Positions 24,581-35,400 of a stretch of 64,000 nt of DNA are shown here, piece after piece. Origin of the DNA: Hyalella azteca. Lineage: Eukaryota > Arthropoda > Malacostraca > Amphipoda > Hyalellidae. Within the stretch, counting starts at the first letter, position 1, and each line of letters begins with the position of its first letter. The notes under the pieces were generated by a model. It was not told where the DNA came from, searched no databases, and saw only the letters and a list, made by a program, of their open reading frames with translations. Where the stretch lies: positions 4,975 through 68,974 of the forward strand of contig NW_025935099.1 in NCBI RefSeq assembly GCF_000764305.2, in the 5' to 3' direction. The position numbers and the translations under genes are program-made.

Positions 24581-25581
24581 TGGAATTTAAAAGCAAAGAA
24601 AATCGCCAAAAATTTCGTCATTTCTTATAAGAGAAAACGTTTCGGAGTCCAGCTTCATCGTCAGGTCAAAACCTAGAACACAGGTACAAACAATTAGTAA
24701 CCTAAAGTTCACATAAAGAAATTCGCATAAACTTAAGGACATTAGAACCAAAATAGAAAATAGAACGAGCATAAACGGGACAACTTGAGCAGAAGGTACT
24801 ATCTATTAACAATTTATAGAGGATAGGAATTAAAAGCAGCATTTAAACTGGGCTTCTGTTAAAAAATATACAATGATTCTAAAATTCTTAAGTCTGAAAC
24901 ATCGGTTATGAAAGCTAAAATTCTAAAGTCACTATTGGACACCGGGACGTTGCACTGCTCGGCATGAATACGTACGGCTGAATGAGGGGATGCGCAAGTA
25001 TATTCCCTGTTTTATAACTCCTGCCCCTATATATGCTGTGCAAGCCTAGTGTACAAATTACGCAGATGCACACTGCGCACAAATATATTGATAAAATATG
25101 GACGATCGCATAAGAACAGGGATAGGATCTTTGTACTAGGAAAACGAGCTAATTTTAAAATTGTTCACCAGCAATATATGAAAATTTACATTCGGGAGGT
25201 ATTTAGTGAATAAATATTTAGATATTTAAATTCCTTTGCCATTGTCTCAGAAGCGGGGCCAAAGTAAGGAAAAGAACAAGTGACACTATTCCTAGCGTCA
25301 AGCTCGGGAACAACCTCAGCATATTGCTTAGCCAAGAATTTCTTAATTTGAGTATACACCAATTGTGATGGAAACCCATTTAGTGAAAAGATACTGCGCA
25401 AATGTTCAAATTCAATGGTTCTAATGTCCTTAAGTTTAGGTGATTTTTTTAATATGAATTTTAGATTACTAATTGTTTGTACCTGTGTTCTAGGTTTTGA
25501 ACTGACGATGGAGCTGGACTCAGAAACGTTTTCTCTAATAAGAAATAATGAACTTTTTGGTGATTTTCTTTGCTTTTAAAT
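24581..25581 (-). mobile_element. Penelope-like element fragment with inverted terminal segments (copy 2)
   Basis: The ends are inverted copies of each other: 24581-24715 against 25440-25581, from aatttaaaagcaaagaaaat at the left to its complement at the right. The minus strand encodes FSLNGFPSQLVYTQIKKFL and a YFGPASETMAKEF motif seen in Penelope-like polymerases just before the GIY-YIG endonuclease. It is collinear with copy 1 at 4186-4935. Inverted, LTR-like terminal segments are known in this class. The polymerase core is missing. Confidence 0.75.
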
Positions 25582-25619
25582 TCCTGTTAATTTTGCGATT
25601 TAAGCAAACAAGTGTTTTT

Positions 25620-25765
25620 AATACCTGTAGTCATACATCGTATATCGCATAGTCATATATCATATAGTTATGTATCGGACAGTCATACATCATATAGTTA
25701 TGTATCGGACAGTCATAAATCGTATTGTTATATATCGTATAGTCACGCATCGTATAGTTATGCAT
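25620..25765 (+). repeat. catcgtatagtcata array, right part
   Basis: Continuation of the array at 24488-24580, with the same units in the same orientation. Confidence 0.85.
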
Positions 25766-25854
25766 TTAAATCGTTTGAATTGTTATTGACCTAATCATTT
25801 GTTTGCATTTCGTGATCGTTAGTGAGTCTGGGGGACGGCCAAGTTGGGGGAGTT

Positions 25855-26495
25855 ATGCTTCTGGGGGAATGACATTGCAGTTTGTGTATCTTGGGGAATG
25901 ACGCTGCAGATTGTACGTCTGGAGGAATGACGCTGCAGTTTGTACGTCTGGTGGAATGACACTGCAGTTTGTACGTCTGGAGGGATAACACTTCAGTTTG
26001 TGTATTTTGGGGAATGACGCTGCAGATTGTACGTCTGGAGGAATGACACTGCAGTTTGTACGTCTGGAGGGATAACACTTCAGTTTGTGTATTTTGGGGA
26101 ATGACGCTGCAGATTGTACGTCTGGAGGAATGACACTGCAGTTTGTACGTCTGGAGGGATAACACTTCAGTTTGTGTATTTTGGGGAATGACGCTGCAGA
26201 TTGTACGTCTGGAGGAATGACACTGCAGTTTGTACGTCTGGAGGGATAACACTTCAGTTTGTGTATTTTGGGGAATGACGCTGCAGATTGTACGTCTGGA
26301 GGAATGACACTGCAGTTTGTACGTCTGGAGGGATAACACTTCAGTTTGTGTATTTTGGGGAATGACGCTGCAGATTGTACGTCTGGAGGAATGACACTGC
26401 AGTTTGTACGTCTGGAGGGATAACACTTCAGTTTGTGTATTTTGGGGAATGACGCTGCAGATTGTACGTCTGGAGGAATGACACTGCAGTTTGTA
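25855..26495. repeat. 87-bp minisatellite
   Basis: Six to seven near-perfect copies of an 87-base unit, itself built from three related blocks around ctgcagtttgtacgtctgg. Because 87 is divisible by three, the minus strand reads as a 29-residue repeat. I regard that ORF as a by-product. The array ends at a single N (26496). Confidence 0.95.
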
Positions 26496-26499
26496 NGGA

Positions 26500-26705
26500 T
26501 GTGTGTTCTGTGTGGAATTAATGAGGCCGTGCGTGTGTGTGTTTTGTGTGGGTTTAATGAGGCTGTGTGTGTGTTCTGTGTGGGATTATTGAGGCTGTGT
26601 GTGTGTTGTGCGGGATTAATGAGGCTGTTTGTGTGTGTGTGTTTTGTGTGGGATTAATGAGGCTGTGTATATGCGTGTGTGTTTTGTGTGGGATAAATGA
26701 GGTGC
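26500..26705. repeat. GT-rich minisatellite
   Basis: About six copies of a 28-36 base unit (tgtgtgggattaatgaggctg). Confidence 0.9.
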
Positions 26706-26820
26706 TATATAATTAATGAATATATATATTATTAGTGTTTACGTGATTTTCTTTGTAACGCAATTAGTTTGATTTTTGCTGAACGAGTTTTAATTGATGA
26801 ACATAATTCTTGTATTGTCG

Positions 26821-26883
26821 CAGGGCAGAGCAGAGTCGCTCTCATCGCCTGAGCTAACTGCTGTCTCCTTCCTGGTCTCCTTA
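26821..26883 (+). CDS. possible further HEPN-NACHT exon
   Basis: An acceptor (tattgtcgcag) and a donor-like TTACCT|GTAACA enclose GRAESLSSPELTAVSFLVSLP, a leucine-rich stretch. It is short, and its phase does not clearly match the exon ending at 24073, so this is tentative. Confidence 0.25.
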
Positions 26884-28094
26884 CCTGTAACATTTAAACT
26901 ATTAATGCTGTTGTCAGTCCTTCTCATTTGCCTGCAGATCAAAACAAGCGTAATATTTGTTTGCGATGGAACAAACCTACGAATGATACGAATGCTCCCT
27001 GCACAATCCTTGTCAGGAAGCCACTTAATTATCATGCCAGGAAACCAAATGACTGGTAAGAATCTATGTCTTACATTAGCAGATAACCGTACAATAATTT
27101 CTCACAAACCTCGATCGTGTCAATTCGGACTATATATCTTTACAATGGATGACAGATGCTGCTGCATTTATGAACTACTTTTTGAAGTTTGTAATGAAAA
27201 TATTGCTGCTGCAGTGCCTGTATAGATCAATATACTGTTCCGAATCCGTGAGCTGGTCGAACTATAGGAGTTAGGAACGTGTTGAATCTCATGCGGGAAC
27301 TTTACCACCCTTCATTGGATATCGCTTATTTCGATTTAACTACAATAAAAACCCAAGATTATGCTTTGCAGCGACGATTCAAATATTGTAGAAGTATTTC
27401 AACTTTTAGATGCAAACTCAATAAATTTGCCAGCATTTTCATTATAGAGAACGATGTAATGAATACGAGACAGCATGTGATGTTTTTAATATACTTAAAT
27501 AAATCGTGTTGCCTTCAGAGATTACGAAAAAGTAATGAAATTAGCATGACTGCATTATCGCTGGACACTTGGGCGTTCAGAAGGCAAAGGATAGAGTAAG
27601 GGAGCATTTTTCGGGTGTGGTTTGAATGTAGTCGTTCTACTAAGTTACCATTGATTAAAGTGTCTCTAGTAGAAAGTTTAAGGTTGGGGAAATGGTTTTG
27701 TCATCGCTTCCTACTAGCGCCAAGAATATTGGCAGAACGTTTTAGGGGCTTTCAAAGTAGCGAGACGGATCATGGGATCAATAAGGTTGATAATGTCATT
27801 AGAGTCAACGATTCTGAATGAACATATCATGTGAACAAGTTGAAGGTATTCAGGGAACGAAGAGAATGACTTACAACCTGTACTCCTGCATGTTCCTTCC
27901 GTAGCGCTGAGGATCGAGGTGCCTAGTGATTTTAAGAGCGGGAAAGATTTAAATGGTCTGTTCTTCATTCTATTTCTTAAGGTGTTGAAGGATAACGGAA
28001 ACTGTTTCAAGGATGTGCCAGAGAGATTTGATTTTATTTATTATAAAATTCTTATTCCTGAGCCTGTAAAACTGCCAGAAGTGTTGATGCTGAG

Positions 28095-28255
28095 ATCAAG
28101 AAAAGGAATGACATATATCATATACCATATACTATATACCATATATGATATACCATATGTCATATATCATATACCAAATATCATATACCATATACAATAT
28201 ACCATATACCATATACTATATATCATATACCATATAGCATATACTATATAGGGTA
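28095..28255. repeat. catatac low-complexity array
   Basis: Self-complementary AT-rich repeats of the form atataccatatac, able to fold in many registers. Confidence 0.9.
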
Positions 28256-28590
28256 ACATGGGGCAGCGAGCCCACTGCGGGTCACGGGCCCATAACGGGT
28301 TTCTCGCTAAGTATGGCAGATATTGGTCCGTGTTCTCTACCGCCGGTCGACGTTTCACTGGGATGAAGTGTACGGATTTACGTTTGCTAAGTGTTTGCGT
28401 TATTAAGTTCTTTGCGAATAACTGTTTTAGTCCAGATAAAAATTTTTTTGCCGCTAAATAAAGTTTTTTTCCATTACTACAGATGAAAATTTTGAAATTA
28501 CTTTGAATTATTTTTTCAAAGTAATATTTATAGGGATAATTTTGAGACCAAGTTTAGACTATTAGCTTTTAAAATAAAATGTTGACACGA

Positions 28591-28605
28591 NNNNNNNNNN
28601 NNNNN
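28591..28605. other. assembly gap (15 N)
   Basis: The gap lies at the edge of a 36-bp minisatellite, so the array length is unknown. Confidence 0.99.
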
Positions 28606-28840
28606 GCCCCCAGCCTGCGTCGCACCAGACAGGCGACCTGCGCCCCCAGCCTGCGTCGCACCAGGCAGGCGACCTGCGCCCCCAGCCTGCGTCGCACCAG
28701 ACTGGCGACCTGCGCCCCTAGCCTGCGTCGCACCAGACAGGTGACCTGTGCTACAGCCTGCGTCACACCAGGCAGGCGACCTGCGCCTCCAGCCTGCGTG
28801 GCACCAGGCCTGCGTCGCACCAGACAGGCGACCTGCCAAT
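28606..28840 (-). repeat. 36-bp minisatellite
   Basis: About six copies of gcccccagcctgcgtcgcac plus cagacaggcgacctgc. The period equals that of the unrelated array at 29055-29390. On the minus strand it reads as a 12-residue repeat, but no supported exon extends here. Confidence 0.95.
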
Positions 28841-29038
28841 AATAGCTGCTAATATCAGTCAATAATAGCTGCTAACATCAAGATAAACCGCGATGCAGGG
28901 TTATGTCATGATATTAGCAGCTATTATTGACTTGATATTAGCATTAAAGAGAGGTTATATATGTAGCGATGCAGACCCTCACACCAGTCATAGACATCAC
29001 CATGATGCAGACATAACCTCTCGCCAGACAGAAGTTAC

Positions 29039-29467
29039 CGTGATACAGACATAACGCAGCTGTCGTCCAGGGACGGCAGGACGGAGCAATGACAGCTGTC
29101 GTCCAGGGACGGCAGGCTGGAGCTGTTGCAGCTGTCATCCAGGGACGGCAGGACGGAGCAATGACAGCTGTCGTCCAGGGACGGCAGGACCGAGCAATGA
29201 CAGCTGTCGTCCAGGGACGGCAGGCTGGAGCTGTTGCAGCTGTCGTCCAGGGACGGCAGGCTGGAGCTGTTGCAGCTGTCGTCCAGGGACGGCAGGCTGG
29301 AGCTGTTGCAGCTGTCGTCCAGGGACGGCAGGCTGGAGCTGTTGCAGCTGTCGTCCAGGGACGGCAGGCTGGAGCTGTTGCAGCCATCCAGCGCATCGGA
29401 GGACGGCGCACAACATCGACGCGTCCCACGAGAACTTGCCCGAGAGATCGCGCATGATAAGTCATAC
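29039..29467 (-). CDS. RALGAPA: last RALGAPA exon seen, with in-frame minisatellite
   Basis: Acceptor gcgcgcag at 29468-29469. Conserved VRxIVRDLSGKYSWD appears here as V-stop-LIMRDLSGKFSWDASML: the second codon is TGA where Arg (CGA) is expected. A one-base shift after SML then opens the frame APSSDALDGCNSSSLPSLDD, which runs through nine or ten copies of a 36-base (12-residue, CNSSSLPSLDDS) repeat to a possible donor at 29038. The two lesions may be sequencing or assembly errors. Confidence 0.65.
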
Positions 29468-32400
29468 CTGCGCGCAGACGGGTTCACTTGCAGCGCAACT
29501 ACTTCATTAATGATAGTGGGTTATCTAGTTGAATTAATATATTGTAAAGGAGTTACAAATTGACTCGTTGAATTGTCAGCATAAATTCAATTAGTTAGAT
29601 AGCAAGCCGCAGCAATAGTTGTGGAAATTTGACACCTCGTCAAGAAAATTGAACTGCTGCCAAGAGCTGGTAACTATCTTCAATTACGTCGAGCCATCAT
29701 CGAGTTTATCTGGTAGTAACAGACCTTGCGACTATATGCTAATCTAAACGCTATTTGTCGAATCAAACATCGTTTTGAGGAGTGGAAATATACTCTGAAT
29801 TTTTTCCATTCTGCAGTACATCATCCATGGCTAACTATCGTCGGGGGATCAGACCATGCTGGGACTGGACAATTTGACATGAATGGCATGAAATAATGCA
29901 TCGAGGGGAGCCTCATAGCGACCATTGCAGGCATCATGTTAGATAATTAATTCGCCCGGAACTCTTCATTAGTAAGCTGGAACCTCTCATCTGCCTCCAA
30001 ATAGAAGATCCTAGACATCAGGCAGATACATTCCTGACGTTATCAATCGTACCTAAGCGTAGTTGCCACAGTTCTTCTGGCCGCAACAAACTGATGCTTA
30101 GCCTGACTTTGCAAATGCGAGTCACTGAATTAGCCCCTCCTCGTACTCATGAGTTCACAGGCTAACTCTAGCCATTTTGTGGTAGCTTAATGTGCCGGCT
30201 ATGTTGCGGCCCCCGTTAAAGATCAACAGCCAAATGGCAGGTTCTTGCATGTCCTTTTAATAGCCTGGTCGTCACCGTTAGTGGAATTTTCTATATAAAC
30301 ACTTCACTTGCGACATTCTTTATAATTAAATCTTATAGAATCGTAGGTTTTGGGGTCATTGAGACATGCATGCCCCTCTCCCTCATCCTAATGACACGGG
30401 CAAGATGGCACGACAAAAGAAGGTAGGGGGACTGCAATTCAAAGTCTCTCTAATAGCTAACAAGCAAAAAGATTCACATAACACTAGAAGAGATTTAACA
30501 CATAATACAAGTTGCAGCATCCATATTTTCGCAAAATAAATGCGCTAAATTGAGTCAGAGAAAATTTTGTAATTATGTTATTCATGCATTTGCATCAATA
30601 TTTCAACAGGCATTGACTATACAAGTAGATAGAATATTTTCAATTCTCGAGCGCATTAGGCAAACCTCAGTTGACGGAGTGACGAACCCAGCAACTCCGG
30701 GGCCGTGCAGAGCTGGCAGCTGCACCATTGAGAAGAGGCAATTGTTATTGAGGGCGGAGATCTGCACGTGAGGAGACAGGAAAACATCTCCAGTGGGTTC
30801 CTCAGAAGCACAGCCCGGCAGGTCGTCGCTCTCCACTACGAAAGAGGAGAGTCGCTGGGCACTGACGCCCAAAGGGCAGTGCCACAGGAGGTACAGGAGA
30901 CGCTGGCTCATCTGCAAGGCATTGTCAAGGATAGTAATGTGGCAGGTCAGCTGATTATAATAAGATTATGCAAGAATAAAGTTCGTTACGGAAAAACCGC
31001 TCAATATAAGAGGTGACAACTGTGCTCAAATAACGGCCAAAATTTTAATGGAGTGATATATTTCATAGAAGTGAAGACATAGAAGTGCGTGCGACTTGCA
31101 TTCCGTCACTCTTAAGGACGATAATGATGACCTAATAATTAATATGAGTTGACCGAAGAGTGCGTGTGACTCACAGGACATCACAATTACGCATGATAAT
31201 GATGATCTACTAACAATTATTGCACGCGACTCATGGTCCATCACCCGTAATGAGGTTAATAATGATCTATTAACCTCATTATTATTATCTTCTATTATCA
31301 ATCGAAGACAGAAGAGTGCGTGCAGCTCACAGTTCTGGCTGACGGCCTGACGGTGGTATATAGAGACGCCAGGCGCGATGGTAATGATGATGATCTAATT
31401 AATAAGCCAAGACACAGCATCACCATCACCTCACACTTGTGCGGTGCTGAAGTCTGCCACGTACACCGCTAGTGCCTTGCTCAGCACCGTGCTGCTCGCA
31501 CCACCCGCGCTCACCACATCCACAACCTGATACATCACATCATGTCATCATGATCACATTAACTTGCATCATTCCCTTGCTTCAATCGCAACTCAATAAG
31601 GAATGTAAAATCAAAGAAAACGACGACTATATCCACTACATAATTGATTATGAATTCGATGAAGATATCGTGAGTTGGCGTTTTCTTTATTTATACATTC
31701 TTAAACGGCAATAGAGATTATTGAAATGAATGAATCTCAATCGAAAGAAAAATTAGACTCGTTGAAAACATGACCTGAATGAATTACCTTGAAGACATGT
31801 GCATGGGAGCTTAATGCCCTGTGAAGAAATTTTCAGAGTACCATACACATACCTCGTGAGAAACTGAGTTGAAGAAACTCCCTGCCTGCAGGATTCGAAC
31901 TCCAGTCTCCCACACGCGAAGCAAAGCTTTACCGTTGAGGAGCTTCATTACCTGGGAGCTTCATTACCTCCTGCGGGAGCTTCATGACCTCCTGTGGGAG
32001 CTTCATGACCTCCTGTGGGAGCTTCATGACCTCCTGCGGGAGCTTCATGACCTCCTGCGGGAGCTTCATGACCTCCTGCGGGAGCTTCATGACCTCCTGT
32101 GGGAGCTTCATGACCTCCTGTTGGAGCTTCATGACCTCCTGTGGGAGCTTCATGACCTCCTGTGGGAGCTTCATGCCCTCCTGCTGCAGTTGGTGCTACC
32201 ACTGCCTCTTATCACTGGCAGTCTGGCACAGCACCGCGGTACAACTATAGTGCTATAGAACACCTGCAGTACAACTATAGTGCTATAGAACACCTGCAGT
32301 ACAACTATAGTGCTACAGTACACCTGCGGTACAACTATAGTGCTATAGAGCACCTGCAGTACAACTATAGTGCTACAGTACACCTGCAGTACAACTATAG

Positions 32401-35400
32401 TGCTATAGAACACCTGCAGTACAACTATAGTGCTATAGAACACCTGCAGTACAACTATAGTGCTACAGTACACCTGCGGTACAACTATAGTGCTATAGAA
32501 CACCTGCAGTACAACTATAGTGCNAAATAGGGTGACCAAGCCGAGTCAAAAATTCTCCCGGAAATACAAAATACACACTTCATTCATCAAATTTATATCA
32601 GGATATTAATCAAAGAAAACAGCAAACCTGAATGATGCGCGGCGGCATATCGGGGTAGTGGTCGAGCAGAGCTTCGCTGTGGTCACTGAGCAGCATGAGC
32701 AGGTCTGCCGCAACCTGCCCCACCAACCGCCCGATCTGCGCAGCCATGGCTCTGTTCATTTGCTTGTTATACTAATTCTGCTTCACCATAACAGCTTCAC
32801 TTGTTATAATTCTGCTTCACTATAACAGCTTCACTTGTTATAATTCAGCTTCACTAAATCATCAGATATGTACTGACAACTGTGCGAGCACGGCTGCGGT
32901 ACTTAAGTTTTAATATAGTCTCCACTATTGTCGTAAAGCATTTGCGCACAGAAAATATTTAGACGATTTGTTAGCTGAACGAGTCCAATCGACCACCGAA
33001 TTTAGCAGCTAAATCAACGGTAATAGCAGTAATATTAGATGAAATGCAAAAACGTAAAAGTAAAACAGGGGGAAACATGCCACAAAATAATGAGTTAATA
33101 CAAGTATTGTAACTGATCTAAAACCACGTTATTGTAACATCAACAGTCAATTGATAACGCAATCACAAGCAACCAATCACATCAGGCCATCGAAAAATAA
33201 AAATCCCAAGNAGGAGTGTGTTGGCAGTCACAGCAACAAGGGGCAGGTGCGTAAAACAAAACAAGGTCAGTAAAATGAAAAAAAAAAAATACTCAAGCTA
33301 CACCAACAACAGAACGCTAACTCTACCACAAACTCCTGCTTTCATACCTCAGGTTACAGCGAAATTAGGCTGAAGCAACACCCATGTGAGCTGCAAGAGC
33401 TTTGCTAGGGATTTGCTATTAGTGATGTGCACGGTTAAATAAGTAAAAAACCGCAAATTAAATTAATAAACGAAGCATGGTTAGCTATAAACTGAATGAC
33501 CAAATGTGCAATTGTATTGTGCTCGTAATAATAGGCATGCCTTAAAAGATCTTCAGCGAAGACCACTCACGCAATGCGAGTTACTTGAATGCAAAGGAAG
33601 GAATGCAAAATCTACGGATTACTAGCCAACCCACACGTCAAAAAACGGCCACTATAATTTTTTGACAATGAAAAATTTCTAAACTAATGCTGAGGTGCGT
33701 ACATTCAAATCTTAATAAAAATCTAGCAACCAAGATGTTTAATATACGTCTATTAAAACACGTAAAAGCATACACAAGGGAAAATATCCGCTAAAAAGAG
33801 CATAAATTTCAAAAACTAAGTTAGCAGCACAACCAAGGTAAAAGCAATCAAAATATGTTAGGGTCGAGTCGGAAAAGTGCTCGAATGCTGTGATTAAGAA
33901 GCCGTAATCAACCGTTCGTAACAAATAGTCAAAAAATCCGCGAAGAAAAAATACGAACAGAGTATAACCATTTAATACGAAGAGCTTATTACCATTTAAA
34001 ACGAAGAGCGTATTACCATTCAATACGAACAGCGTTTTAACATTTAATACGAATAGCGTATTACCATTGAATACGAACAGCGTATCACCCTCTGCGTGGC
34101 ATGACGACAAGTGTTACCTTGAGGGCGGCCAGCAGCACACTGACGGCGTCAGTAAGGCGGGGGTGTGGCGGCGGTTGGTTCAGTTGGTGGTAGAGACTCG
34201 AGGCGAGCGCACAGAGCGCCAGCGACCGCGTCCGCCAATAGCCGTCACGTTTGCCGCTTTTTAGCAGCACCGTTAGAATGTGATCCTAAATAAACAAACT
34301 TTATTATTACTCTACGGAATTATGAAATCAATTATTATTTATTACTATACTGAATTATGAAATCGACGTTTTTGACGGGAATTAGATTTATGCGTGGAAT
34401 CTCTGAGTGCACCAGGAAATTTAATAAGTACCAAAAATTATTCCATGTTTAGACAATTCTTGTCAATGATCTAAGTATTATTCAGAAGCTCATTAGTGCA
34501 TATTTTCATGTAAAACTTTCTCACTTCGCTTTGACATCCAAAAAGTTGATGTGGAAGGTACCAAGCTGCTCACAGAGCTTAATGATGTTGATTTAAAGTA
34601 ACACTATTGAACGTTATCAAAGTAAGTGTTGCTATGTAACGTCAAGTTTATACCTTGACGTTAGAGCAGAGTAAAGTTAGAGCAGAGTAAAGTTAGAGCA
34701 GAGTAAAGTTAGAGCAACGCACACAGCGCCAGAGACCGCGTCCGCCAATAGCCGTCACGTTTGCCGCTTTTTAGCAGCACCGTTAGAATGTGATCCTAAA
34801 TAAACAAACTTTTATTTATTACTCTACGGAATTATGAAATCAATTATTATTTATTACTCTGCGGAATTATGAAATCAATTATTATTTATTACTCTACGGA
34901 ATTATGAAATCGACGTTTTTGGCGGGAATTAGATTTATACGTGGAATCTCTGGGTGCATCAGGGAATTTAAAAAGTACCAGAAATTATTCCATGTTTGGA
35001 CACTTCTTTTCAACGATTTAAGTATGGTTCAGAAGCTCATTAGTGAATATTTTCATGCAAAACTTTCTCATTGCGCCTTGATATCCAAAAAGTTGATGTG
35101 GAAGGTACCAAATATCAATCTGCTCACAGAGCGTAATGAGGTTGATTTAACGAAAAATTATTGAACGTTTTCAAAGTAAGTGTTGCTATGTAACGTCAAG
35201 TGTGTACCTTGGCGTTAGAGCAGAGTAAAATTGCTTGATCAGGTTGATTGAAGTAATGACTTGAAGTGACGCTCAAAAGTGAGTGTTGGTATATAGTGAA
35301 ATAATGACCTTGACGTCAGAGCAGTTCATGAGAGTGAAGGAGCCATGCTGGGGCTGCAGGACTGGCACGGTGGGAGACAGGGAGGCGAGGGGGAGGAGGG

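Noticed and set aside
24041..24676. Several 100-180 residue ORFs on both strands
   Set aside because: They lie on a short-period minisatellite and are open in many frames because of the repeat, not coding constraint.
25791..26426. 211-residue minus ORF with a 29-residue repeat
   Set aside because: The 87-bp array period is a multiple of three, so an open frame is automatic. There is no splice or domain support.
22095..32523. CRISPR-like arrays
   Set aside because: The tandem arrays have no unique spacers of constant length, and the context is eukaryotic.
31869..32539. Multiple overlapping repeat-protein ORFs
   Set aside because: Products of 21- and 30-bp arrays, open on both strands simultaneously.
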